Translations under genes and position numbers: made by a program
Assembly (NCBI RefSeq): GCF_029029525.1
Contig: NZ_JAKJSC010000001.1
Span: 434,001-498,000, forward strand
DNA length: 64,000 nt
Direction: 5' to 3'
Source of the DNA: Labilibaculum sp. DW002
GTDB lineage: Bacteria; Bacteroidota; Bacteroidia; Bacteroidales; Marinifilaceae
In this document: in pieces, positions 19,001-26,673 of the stretch
Layout of the letters: each line of letters starts with the position of its first letter
Position numbering within the stretch: the stretch's first letter is position 1
Notes under the pieces: generated by a model
Told to the model about the DNA's origin: nothing
Database searches by the model: none
Seen by the model: only the letters and a program-made list of their open reading frames with translations

Positions 19001-20346
19001 AAATTATTGCAGAAAAAAAAGGAATTAATCTAAGTTTTGAAGATACAGATATTGAATCTATCATCTGTATTGATAATGAAAAACTAGAAAGTATCATTAG
19101 CAACCTCTTGTCAAATGCATTTAAATATACTCCTGATAATAAAAGTATTAAGGTGAAACTTCATAATAAAGGGGAAATTGCATTGCCAAAATCAGCTTCA
19201 AATGAATTTCATAATTCGGACTTCATATGTTTCTCTGTGCAAGATACAGGTATTGGAATTCCACACGATAAAATAGACTTTATCTTTGACCGATTCAACC
19301 AAATAACCTCAAACTCCATTACGGAGATTGGAACTGGAATTGGCCTTGCCATTGCGAAATATCTTACAGAAGCTCATAAAGGGTTTATTTCTGTAGAAAG
19401 TACCTTAGGTGAAGGAAGTGCATTTTTTGTTTGGCTACCTGCCAAAAAAGATTTTTATGCTAATGATGAAATTCAGGAAGACTCATCAGTAGAATTTACC
19501 CCATCTAATTTTATTGCTAAACAATCTTTTACCTCTTCAGAATTAGACGAAACTGTTCCTGAGCAAAACGATTCAATAGGGAAAATTAAAGAACAGACCA
19601 TTTTAATAGTGGAAGACCACCCTGAGATGCGATCTTACATAAAGGATTCCTTATGTCAAAAATATAATATTCTTGAAGCAGAAAATGGCAAAGACGGACT
19701 GGAAAAAGCATTAATTGATGGTCCTGATTTAGTAATTACGGATGTTATGATGCCTGTAATGGACGGGATGGAATTCTGTAAAAAACTCAAAAAAAATATA
19801 AACATCAGCCATATACCAGTAGTGATGTTAACAGCTAAAAATAGTTTAGAAAATGAATTGAAAGGACTAGACAATGGTGCTGATCAATATCTAGTAAAAC
19901 CCTTTAATATTGAACATCTTTTACTTGTTGTAAGAAACCTTCTAGAATCAAGGAAAAAAATGCAGTTAAGGTTTTCTGGAACTAGCATACCGGAACCAAA
20001 AGAAATAACAGTTACTTCGGCCGATGAAAAATTTTTCCAGAAAACTACTGAGATTATTGAAAAACACATAGCTGACTCTGATTTTAACGTTGAGTTATTA
20101 TCCCAACAAACTGGCTTAAGTACGGTACACTTGTATCGAAAATTAAAATCAATAACGGGAATGTCAACGAATGAATACATCCGTTCTTTTAAAATGAAAC
20201 GTGCAGCTCAACTACTCAGACAAAACAAACTTAGAATATCTGAAGTAGCTTATTCAATTGGATTCAATGATCCAAAATATTTCAGGAAGTGTTTTAAAAA
20301 TGAATTTGGAAAGAGCCCTTCGGAGTACGCAAAGGATTTTGACTAG
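16087..20346 (+). CDS. hybrid two-component system regulator (HTCS), N-glycan locus
   Basis: This 1419-residue single-chain sensor-regulator is the only plus-strand gene. It has a signal peptide (1-22), two seven-bladed propellers built of Reg_prop repeats (many copies of a G-x-F-W-x-G-T-like unit to about residue 730), a Y_Y_Y domain (about 750-835) and a transmembrane segment near 840-860. The cytoplasmic part has a HisKA domain with SHEIRTPLTL (His891), a HATPase domain (DTGIGIP, GTGIGLA), a receiver (ILIVEDHPEM, ITDVMMP with Asp1219) and a C-terminal AraC-type HTH (FNDPKYFRKCFKNEFGKSPSEY). HTCS proteins bind oligosaccharide in the periplasm and activate the adjacent PUL. Divergent placement next to susC supports control of the N-glycan operon. 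Confidence 0.96.
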   Translation: MTNKLTYILVLFLIIFSHVSTAENIIRYDNSSLRFKHLQVEHGLSSNVTSSILQDSKGFLWFGTDAGLNRFDGFQIKIFESRRDQNNSLSNEVIKCIFEDSKGKIWIGTERGLNYYDPQTDQFRYFLSQKENTNSLSNNTITSICEDNLNRIWVGTFNGLNQLMAFNKEGEPVFKRFNHNPQKKGSISNNRIFCLTIDKNGNLWVGTEGGGLNLLKAEEITKKELNFIHFTHLKSDPLSIANNIVYNIYQINDGSIYVGTDNGLSIFQEKGEEYHIQNYPNTEEQRRKFKEHKVYSLAQDKNNKIWIGTFGDGLILLNPEEKNYITYNNEPYNNQSLSRDFIFNVYISTEGIIWLATRETGIDRIDPNTQRFIHTKHNPNNLNSLSSNVIKSIAEGPNGKFWFGTYGGGLNVFDPKTNKYKSYVHSSSDLNSPSSNIIESIAFDHFNRLWIGTSKGLNLFDPKKEKFTRFEHDSYNTNSLGNDNIWYILPSKDKKGLWIATYDGVDKYDWEKNKFYHFKNDPNEPTSLSFNFTRAILEDDNQVLWVSTWGGGLDKLDLKQKYDSGKAKFAHFRHIPEKKNSISSDLVNTTFLDSRNNLWVGTQDGLNLFRKGSDDFIRYTENDGLVDNVIKGILEDDKGQIWISTQKGMSKFNPSTKKFTNYFRKDGLQGDIFNLSSCLLNSKGQMMFGGNNGVSIFKPEEIIDRIDFPTVYINQIKINNQLIQSAQEFNGRIPVPNALDRQEIINLNHYENTINIEFSAIEYSSPEKIKFAYLLDGVDTKWNKANYQNRQVTYSGLKPGKYQFQVKSTNTNGEWGQNVARLTFSIAHPLWATNLAIFLYILILTGFVYYLGTIFRNRIQIKKELHREKEEHKKRIELNKFKLQFFTNVSHEIRTPLTLISLPLQKILNDNDKMNSKEKTSYLEAMDRNVQILMRLVNQLLDFRKVETKNIKLKIEQASLSKLLAYYTDNFKIIAEKKGINLSFEDTDIESIICIDNEKLESIISNLLSNAFKYTPDNKSIKVKLHNKGEIALPKSASNEFHNSDFICFSVQDTGIGIPHDKIDFIFDRFNQITSNSITEIGTGIGLAIAKYLTEAHKGFISVESTLGEGSAFFVWLPAKKDFYANDEIQEDSSVEFTPSNFIAKQSFTSSELDETVPEQNDSIGKIKEQTILIVEDHPEMRSYIKDSLCQKYNILEAENGKDGLEKALIDGPDLVITDVMMPVMDGMEFCKKLKKNINISHIPVVMLTAKNSLENELKGLDNGADQYLVKPFNIEHLLLVVRNLLESRKKMQLRFSGTSIPEPKEITVTSADEKFFQKTTEIIEKHIADSDFNVELLSQQTGLSTVHLYRKLKSITGMSTNEYIRSFKMKRAAQLLRQNKLRISEVAYSIGFNDPKYFRKCFKNEFGKSPSEYAKDFD

Positions 20347-20889
20347 TCCCATATAATCCAATAGATTATTTGTACTAAAAACACATATTGACTATTTTAA
20401 TATCCCCTTAATATTAGGCGATTATAATTATTTTATTGATTGAAAACTAGATTATAGTGCTATTAAATCTTGTTTCTTCGCGTTTATAATAATCATTTGC
20501 TTGAATTCATCTACTTTTATGGATTTCGACATATAATAGTCTTCCAAAATAAGTAAAATCAAATTTCCTATTCTTGTAACATCATTGATGCACTTTTTAA
20601 TACAGTGCAATCACGTTGATTTATAATAAGATTTCCCATCATAATAATTTAAACTTCAGGAAGAATAAACAACCCTAGGGCACGCCCACGGAGTATTTAA
20701 TGACATCTCACTTTCGTGAGACAAACATTTTTAAGAGGCAAGCCTCTCCTTCATTAGTGAGAATACCCTTTTAAAAAAGCGTTATTAAAATCTTAGGATT
20801 TCAAACTTTTCTCTTGTAACCCCGAAGCAAGCCTCGAGGAATTCTATTGATTAAAAACTCTTATTGAAATTTAAGGAGAATATTAGTAT
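20347..20889. other. non-coding region with clustered small hairpins
   Basis: No gene is visible in this stretch of about 540 bases after the HTCS. Small inverted repeats cluster near 20700-20850: TCTCAC/GTGAGA with a four-base loop (20706-20721), AGAGG/CCTCT (20734-20747) and an imperfect CCCCGA/TCGAGG hairpin at about 20819-20838. The word GCAAGCCTC occurs in two of them. It may be a REP-like extragenic repeat cluster or the remains of a mobile element. No transposase frame was recognised. Confidence 0.4.
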
Positions 20890-20890
20890 A

Positions 20891-20928
20891 GAAAAACCCA
20901 AAGTGAATCAAGTTTCTTCACTTTGGGC
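20891..20928 (-). terminator. intrinsic terminator after ankyrin-phosphatase gene A
   Basis: A perfect 11-base-pair stem (CCCAAAGTGAA and TTCACTTTGGG) with a nine-base loop is followed on the minus strand by a TTTTT run. It lies 40 bases past the stop of the ankyrin-PPP phosphatase gene at 20968-22473. Confidence 0.85.
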
Positions 20929-20967
20929 TAACACCACCTAACACACTAACATAAAATCTTAATCATC

Positions 20968-22473
20968 CTATTTTATTATTTTTTTTGATCCATTTTCTGA
21001 AAGATGATAAAATTGACCGTCTTTAATGAGTAGAGCCTGATCTGGCACATTACTATCAGCCAACGGAATATTTACATCTATAATTCTGCCGTCAAATGTA
21101 CTACTCAGAATATCTGTTTCTGTATGACCAACAACAATGGTAGAGAGTTTTAATTTGTCCAAAACTTCACTTAGTTTATCTTTCGAAATTTTTGGATAAC
21201 GTTTCTCTCTAGACATAAAGTATCCTCGATACCAAAAAGGTCCATGGGATCTCATAATCTGATTATATTTTTCTTCATTAATAGGATTTGTTCCAGCTAG
21301 CAAGAATTTTCTAGTCAAACTATTAATTTCCTCTAAAGAAATGTCTGAATCTACTTGATTAGGAGAAATTCCACCGTGAACAAAAAGGACATCATTAATT
21401 TGCATGGTCGAATTCTGTGATCTAAGCCACTCACCCAATACAGAGTTAGGATGAAATAACTCCGTATAATTAAGACCTAAGTTACCACAAAGATTTTTAT
21501 ATTTTTTAGCAATATAACGAATGTCATTTTCCAATACCATCAACTCATGATTCCCAAAAACAAAATGAACTTGCCCTCCTGCTTTTTTAGCCTCTTGTCC
21601 GATTCGATAGATAAACCAAAGAGTTTCTGTAACCTTCAATCCTCTATCAAAGATATCTCCTACATATACTAGATGACCTTTGCCCCAATTCCAATTAAGT
21701 TGCTCATTAATCACCCCATGATTTTTCAGATTTTTCACCATTCTATCAAACTGACCATGAATATCACCTAATACAAAAATGGGCTCAGTCGTTACAATTT
21801 TTGCTACAGGAATTTTAGTGTCTGGAATTTGGTAAGTCATTGAATCACCTGCCCAACCATGAAAAGAACGCGTCTGACGATCAAAAGACTTTCCCGATAG
21901 GAATGTAGAGCCTGTGAGAGAATCCTGCTTTAGATAATACGCATACATACCTTTTTCAGTCCAATCTACGAAGGGACCATCACTTAAATTAGCTAAGTGG
22001 TTTTTATATACTACAGCACCATTTCTCAATAGAATACGAATAACCTCTTGATTGCAAGCCTTGACTGCATAATTTAAAGGAGTATAACCATCAGCATCTT
22101 TTATGTTGATATTACAACCATGCTTTATTAGTTTTTCAGTAACTTGTGGTAAAGCACGTCTAGCTGCCCAGTGAATCGGTGTTAATCCTACTGAATCAAG
22201 AGCATTAATATTTACTCCCTGATCAATTAAGAGAAGTGATGATGAAACCATTCGGTTTTGAATAGCTAAGTGCAAAGCTGTTCCCTTTTTTGTTAAGTGA
22301 TTAAGATCAACACCCTTATTCACCAGTTTTTCAACTAAAGGAGAATCTGAAGCCCGAATAGCATTAAGAAGATCTTCACTATTGGAGGATGATTCACATG
22401 CTGATAATAATAATAATAATAATACTAGTAGCAAGAGGATAGTTAATAAACAAAATACTGATTTAATTTTCAT
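20968..22473 (-). CDS. ankyrin-repeat PPP-type metallophosphatase lipoprotein (copy A)
   Basis: The 501-residue protein has a lipoprotein signal (lipobox LSAC, Cys26) with a poly-leucine core. Three to four ankyrin repeats follow at about 32-155 (GTALHLAIQ, GLTPIHWAARR, GYTPLNYAVK). The phosphatase domain starts near residue 230 with the full PPP signature GDIHG (236-240), GDIFDRG (272-278), GNHE (307-310), FVHGGIS (364-370) and VVGHT (447-451). The GPFWYRGY motif (411-418) recalls Shewanella-like PPP phosphatases. The expected reaction is phosphate removal from Ser/Thr or Tyr phosphoproteins or small phosphoesters, outside the cytoplasm. It is a paralog of the gene at 25085-26548, with a full set of metal ligands. 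It lies 125 bases after the L-serine ammonia-lyase gene and ends at a strong terminator. Confidence 0.87.
   Translation of the reverse strand: MKIKSVFCLLTILLLLVLLLLLLSACESSSNSEDLLNAIRASDSPLVEKLVNKGVDLNHLTKKGTALHLAIQNRMVSSSLLLIDQGVNINALDSVGLTPIHWAARRALPQVTEKLIKHGCNINIKDADGYTPLNYAVKACNQEVIRILLRNGAVVYKNHLANLSDGPFVDWTEKGMYAYYLKQDSLTGSTFLSGKSFDRQTRSFHGWAGDSMTYQIPDTKIPVAKIVTTEPIFVLGDIHGQFDRMVKNLKNHGVINEQLNWNWGKGHLVYVGDIFDRGLKVTETLWFIYRIGQEAKKAGGQVHFVFGNHELMVLENDIRYIAKKYKNLCGNLGLNYTELFHPNSVLGEWLRSQNSTMQINDVLFVHGGISPNQVDSDISLEEINSLTRKFLLAGTNPINEEKYNQIMRSHGPFWYRGYFMSREKRYPKISKDKLSEVLDKLKLSTIVVGHTETDILSSTFDGRIIDVNIPLADSNVPDQALLIKDGQFYHLSENGSKKIIK
22405..22422. repeat. (TAA)6 trinucleotide repeat inside a signal peptide
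   Basis: Six perfect TAA units on the plus strand encode consecutive TTA leucine codons in the hydrophobic core of the signal peptide of ankyrin-phosphatase A. Slippage would change the core length by whole leucines without a frameshift. Confidence 0.9.
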
Positions 22474-22598
22474 TTTAAAGAATTATTTCATGCGTTACAA
22501 CACTCTAGTTTTAATATTTGTTTTATAATTTCTTTGATATAGTTAATAGATTAAAGCACTAAATAATTCACTAACTATTCAGTATCCTATAAATCGAA

Positions 22599-23807
22599 CT
22601 ATTTTCTAATATTAGGGCGGACAATTCGAGCTAATCCTCCCATACTAGTTTCCCTGTATTTAGATTGTAAATCTTTGCCTGTTTGCATCATAGTTTCAAC
22701 TACTTCATCAAAAGTTACTTTGTGAATTCCGTCAGAAAGTAAAGAAAAGACAGCGCATTCCCTCGCCTTTTGGGCTATAAAGGCATTTCTCTCAATACAA
22801 GGTATTTGAACATACCCTTCAACCGGATCACAAGTCAATCCTAAATTGTGTTCAAATCCCATTTCGGCTGCATATTCAACCTGTTGAGGGGATCCACCCA
22901 AAGCTTGTGTTGCTGCACCTGCAGCCATAGCACAAGCAGTTCCTAATTCGCCCTGACACCCCACTTCAGCTCCTGAAATGGACCCATTGGTTTTAACAAT
23001 ATTTCCAATTAAACCTGCAGTGGCTAATGCTCGAAGAATTCTCTGATCACTGAAACCCTGATTGTGCTTCAGGAAATAGAGAACCGCTGGAACGACACCT
23101 GAAGCACCACAAGTAGGTGCAGTAACGACCAAACCACTAGCTGCATTTTCTTCGGCAACGGCCAAAGCGGCAGCAAAAATGAGTCCTAAATTTCCGGATG
23201 AACCTGCGGTTTGTTGGGAACGAATGAAATAGGAGCTGGCCTTTCGGGGCAAACGAAGGGTACCAGGCAACACACCTTCCTCTTCCAATCCTCGTTTTAT
23301 AGTATTTTGCATCACCTCCCACACTTTTTGCAAATATTCCCAAATTTCTCGACCTTCACACAATTCCACATATTCCCAGAATGTACAACCTTCAGTTTGA
23401 CACCACTTTAGAATATCACTCATATTAGAAAGAGTATAGAAAGAGGTCGCATCATTCAAGACACCCGAGTCATCCTGAAGATCACCGCCTCCTACTGAAT
23501 ATACTTCCCAGGAATCAACAACCTGTTGCTCTTGCATCGCCTCGAAGAGCAAACCATTTGGATGAATGGGTAGTTCGACATCTGGTTTCCAAATAATCTC
23601 TACTTCGTGAGGAAGTAAAACAGCCTGAATCACTGCATCTGTACCATGCCCGACACCTGTTGCAGCCAAACTACCATATAAGGTGACCCTAAAGTTTCTG
23701 ATTTCGGGATTCTTTTCCAAAAATATTTGTGCTGCACGCCCAGGTGCGATGGTATGGCTACTAGAAGGACCATAACCAATTTTAAATAGTTCTCTTATTG
23801 ATTGCAT
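22599..23807 (-). CDS. sdaA: L-serine ammonia-lyase (iron-sulfur, single chain)
   Basis: The 402-residue cytoplasmic enzyme converts L-serine to pyruvate and ammonia. It begins with GPSSSHTIAPGRAA, the beta-domain opening of the SdaA/TdcG family, followed by LYGSLAATGVGHGTD. The alpha domain carries APTCGASGVVPA (230-241), NGSISGAEVGCQGE (274-287), LTCDPVEG (324-331) and QIPCIERN (334-341). Cys284, Cys326 and Cys337 are the likely 4Fe-4S ligands. It is separated from the metallopeptidase gene by a 23887-23914 hairpin, so it may have its own transcript. Position between two ankyrin-phosphatase genes and next to a peptidase suggests use of serine from imported peptides, but it could be a housekeeping neighbour. 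Confidence 0.95.
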   Translation of the reverse strand: MQSIRELFKIGYGPSSSHTIAPGRAAQIFLEKNPEIRNFRVTLYGSLAATGVGHGTDAVIQAVLLPHEVEIIWKPDVELPIHPNGLLFEAMQEQQVVDSWEVYSVGGGDLQDDSGVLNDATSFYTLSNMSDILKWCQTEGCTFWEYVELCEGREIWEYLQKVWEVMQNTIKRGLEEEGVLPGTLRLPRKASSYFIRSQQTAGSSGNLGLIFAAALAVAEENAASGLVVTAPTCGASGVVPAVLYFLKHNQGFSDQRILRALATAGLIGNIVKTNGSISGAEVGCQGELGTACAMAAGAATQALGGSPQQVEYAAEMGFEHNLGLTCDPVEGYVQIPCIERNAFIAQKARECAVFSLLSDGIHKVTFDEVVETMMQTGKDLQSKYRETSMGGLARIVRPNIRK

Positions 23808-23886
23808 CTGGTTTATTTTTTGATTAATAAAGAATGCCCATGGTTGTTAAACACGTAATTTAAAACGTTTCCTTTTTTAAAATCTC

Positions 23887-23914
23887 AAGGGCCACACATG
23901 TATGTGTGACCCTT
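23887..23914 (-). terminator. hairpin after the metallopeptidase gene
   Basis: An inverted repeat with arms AAGGGCCACACA and TGTGTGACCCTT (one mismatch, four-base loop) lies 26 bases after the metallopeptidase stop. The T-rich stretch after it is weak (TGAGATTTT), so it could be a terminator or a processing hairpin. Confidence 0.6.
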
Positions 23915-23940
23915 TTGTCAAATAGGCTACAGTTTTAAAT

Positions 23941-25074
23941 TCAATTAGTTAAAATGGCAACTTGATATGTACCTATCGCCCCGTAATCTCCATTACTTCT
24001 AATTTCAATCGTATAATCTCCCGCGGGTAAATTACTTTCGCCCTCTGTTGCTACTTGTTGATTATCCTTATTAAAGACTCCTACATCCAGTAAAGCTGCT
24101 GAAACACTTACTGCACCAGCTGATAATTTAAACTTACCACCTCCCCATGCAAAAGTAAAAACATCAACATCATCTGGGCTTCCCAGGATACCTTGACGAT
24201 ATCCACCACCAGATTTATTATCATATAAATAGAATTTTTCATTATCTAAAAAATCATCTTTACGCCACCCATTAGATTTCGAATCTACAGACCTAATTTT
24301 TTGACGAATGATATTCATGGTATTTTGTTTTCCTCCATCAGAGTCCTTTGGATAAGCATCATTACTCCAGCCATTTCTTTGACCTTTTCCTCCTCCTCCC
24401 ATAATTGTTCCATATGCACGATCTCCATTTGACCATTGAGGCCAATCTTCCCATTTATAAAATTCACCATTGTTCCATATACCTGAATGTTCCAAACTAA
24501 AAGTATGACCAATCTCATGAGCTATTCTTCGACTTTTATCACTACTCGTCAAAGTACTACTTCCACAGTAGGCTTTAGACCATGGATATGTGCCAAAGGC
24601 ACCTTTATTTGCTCTTCCTCCAGAATGGTCTTCAGTTACTATGATTGAACTCCAGGCTTTTGATGCATCTCTTACTTCCTCAATGGTAGTAACATTAACA
24701 TCAAACATTGCAAAGTAATGTGCCATATACTCTAAGGATCTCACAATATCAGCTTGCTCTTGTTCATCAAAAGTATCTGGAGAACCATTACGATTATATC
24801 CCGACAATATAAAGTTTCCTTGCGAACTACTTCTATAATCTCCCCCATCATAAGCAACATATATAGATACTGGTGCGTCAGGATTGCTCTGGTATATAGG
24901 TAAACCTGCTGTTGAATATTCAATTGCTGAAACTTCTGGAACATCAATAACGTCATTAATTATTCCTTTTGTATACCCTTCAATTTCTGGATCTAACTTT
25001 TCTTTAGATGAATCACACCCATTAAAAGAAAATGCCAAAAACGTAAACAAGCACAACGCATAAATCTTTTTCAT
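23941..25074 (-). CDS. metzincin-type zinc metallopeptidase lipoprotein
   Basis: The start is set at 25074, where MKKIYALCL opens a lipoprotein signal (lipobox FNGC, Cys20); this is 10 bases after the upstream gene's stop. An in-frame ATG at 25113 would overlap that gene by 29 bases and add charged residues before the signal. The 377-residue protein has the zinc motif HEIGHTFSLEH (His186, Glu187, His190, His196) and a Met-turn YGTIMGG (Met225), the hallmarks of metzincins. The last 90 residues look like a beta-sandwich, pre-peptidase C-terminal type domain. It should cleave proteins at the cell surface. I cannot name the peptidase family. It is tightly linked to ankyrin-phosphatase B. Confidence 0.85.
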   Translation of the reverse strand: MKKIYALCLFTFLAFSFNGCDSSKEKLDPEIEGYTKGIINDVIDVPEVSAIEYSTAGLPIYQSNPDAPVSIYVAYDGGDYRSSSQGNFILSGYNRNGSPDTFDEQEQADIVRSLEYMAHYFAMFDVNVTTIEEVRDASKAWSSIIVTEDHSGGRANKGAFGTYPWSKAYCGSSTLTSSDKSRRIAHEIGHTFSLEHSGIWNNGEFYKWEDWPQWSNGDRAYGTIMGGGGKGQRNGWSNDAYPKDSDGGKQNTMNIIRQKIRSVDSKSNGWRKDDFLDNEKFYLYDNKSGGGYRQGILGSPDDVDVFTFAWGGGKFKLSAGAVSVSAALLDVGVFNKDNQQVATEGESNLPAGDYTIEIRSNGDYGAIGTYQVAILTN

Positions 25075-25084
25075 TATTATTTTT

Positions 25085-26548
25085 TTACAGTTTTTCTTTT
25101 TGTCCTTTATCATCTACTCGATAAAAAGTTTCACCATTTACTATTAATAAGGCCTGTGCCTCCTCATGATGATCAACATCAACTCTTACAACTCGACCAC
25201 CAAAATCAAATGAAACCTCATCAACAACATTATGTCCTACAATTATTCTTTGGGCTTTATAGAAATCTAATAGTGCATCTAAGTTTTGACTTGAGATCTT
25301 AAGATAATCTTTATAATCAACCACCATACCTCGATACCAAAGAAGTCCCATTCTTCCATACAGAAAATCAATCAATTCAATACCTGCACGCACATCTCTA
25401 TCAGTTCCAATATAAGGAATCGCTGTATTATTTAACTCTTCAACAGATAAGTTTTTATCCAACAGTTCTTTGCTCAAACCAGCATGAACAAAAATACAAT
25501 CTCCGACCTTTGCTATTAATTTTTTTGTTCTCAACCATTTCCCAAGCTCGGTACCATTACCATATAAATCCTTATACCCAATAGCCAAAGAACTTGCAAT
25601 TGCCTTATACTTCTGTTGTGTGTATTTCCAATTGCCACGTAATAGCATATCTTCATGATTTCCAATAATAAAATGGACCTTACCTCCTGCGTTTTCAGCT
25701 TCAGATTCGAGCTTATAGATTAGCCACAAAACCTGTGTTACGTAGTTTCCGCGGTCTACAAAATCACCATTGAGAACAAGATGTCCATTCCCAAAAATCC
25801 ATTTATAATCTTCATCAATAACATGATTAGACTTTAGCAGATCTACAAAGGCACTTATATCTCCCTCTATATCAGCAACAACCAACACTTTTTCAGCTAT
25901 TGGATAAATGGCTTCTTCTCTTTCGTGCTTTCCTTTTAATTGAACTTTAAAGGTTTTGTATGGTTCTGGTAATTCAACATCAAATTCAGATTTTCCAGAC
26001 ATATCTTCACGAACAAGTTCATGTTTAATATTGACGGATACAGATTCTACTTTCTCGTCTGAATAAAATATATAAGGTCCATCAACACCATCGTATAAAG
26101 TAATATGATCAGCTAATATGGACATTACTTCTCTATCAGCATATTTATTCGCATAATACAAGACATCATGACCATCAGGATTTTTCACATCCAAGTTAGC
26201 CCCCTTCTCTATCAAAAGTTTGAGAACCTCCAGCTGCTTGTATTTAACTGCGTACATCAAAGGTGATTTCGAGGACTTAGTGGTACTCATTGCATTAACA
26301 TCGGCACCACTCTCAATTAAGAAAAGAGCTATTGAGGATTCTTTCTCCTTTATCGAATAATTCAATAAAGAATAACCTGAAGAATTAGTCGTATTTAAAT
26401 CGCTTGAAGCATCTACAGCAGCTTTAAATTGTTCTAAATTGCCTTTCGCAATAAGCTCAAATAGCTTATCACCTGCTGAATTTTCTGATTTGGTACACAT
26501 GACAAAGGCAAGTGCTAATAATAGAAATATATATGGTGTTTTTTTCAC
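25085..26548 (-). CDS. ankyrin-repeat PPP-type metallophosphatase lipoprotein (copy B)
   Basis: The 487-residue protein has a lipoprotein signal (lipobox VMC, Cys18) and ankyrin repeats at about 24-145 (GYSLLNYSIKE, KSPLMYAVK, GHDVLYYANK). From about residue 220 a PPP phosphatase domain follows. The first motif reads ADIEG (225-229) instead of GDIHG, so the metal-binding His is replaced by Glu228. The others are intact: GDFVDRG (261-267), GNHED (296-300), FVHAGLS (353-359), LWYRG (403-407) and VVGHN (437-441). It is collinear with the copy at 20968-22473. It lies 10 bases upstream of the metallopeptidase gene, so the two are co-translated or nearly so. A terminator-like hairpin separates it from susD. 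Confidence 0.87.
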   Translation of the reverse strand: MKKTPYIFLLLALAFVMCTKSENSAGDKLFELIAKGNLEQFKAAVDASSDLNTTNSSGYSLLNYSIKEKESSIALFLIESGADVNAMSTTKSSKSPLMYAVKYKQLEVLKLLIEKGANLDVKNPDGHDVLYYANKYADREVMSILADHITLYDGVDGPYIFYSDEKVESVSVNIKHELVREDMSGKSEFDVELPEPYKTFKVQLKGKHEREEAIYPIAEKVLVVADIEGDISAFVDLLKSNHVIDEDYKWIFGNGHLVLNGDFVDRGNYVTQVLWLIYKLESEAENAGGKVHFIIGNHEDMLLRGNWKYTQQKYKAIASSLAIGYKDLYGNGTELGKWLRTKKLIAKVGDCIFVHAGLSKELLDKNLSVEELNNTAIPYIGTDRDVRAGIELIDFLYGRMGLLWYRGMVVDYKDYLKISSQNLDALLDFYKAQRIIVGHNVVDEVSFDFGGRVVRVDVDHHEEAQALLIVNGETFYRVDDKGQKEKL

Positions 26549-26569
26549 TTTTCTTGATTTAAGATTACA

Positions 26570-26606
26570 AAAAGAGGCTGCTCAAAAACAAGTCTCAAAC
26601 AGCCTC
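26570..26606 (-). terminator. terminator-like hairpin between susD and ankyrin-phosphatase B
   Basis: The arms GAGGCTG and CAGCCTC flank a 19-base loop, and on the minus strand the stem runs straight into TTTTTG. It lies about 70 bases after the susD stop. It looks like an intrinsic terminator, so transcription of the phosphatase and peptidase genes would depend on read-through or a separate promoter. Confidence 0.75.
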
Positions 26607-26673
26607 ATAACCAACTAACTAATATACATAAGTTTCAAAAATTGTTTACTGTAGCATCAACAATAATATGCGA

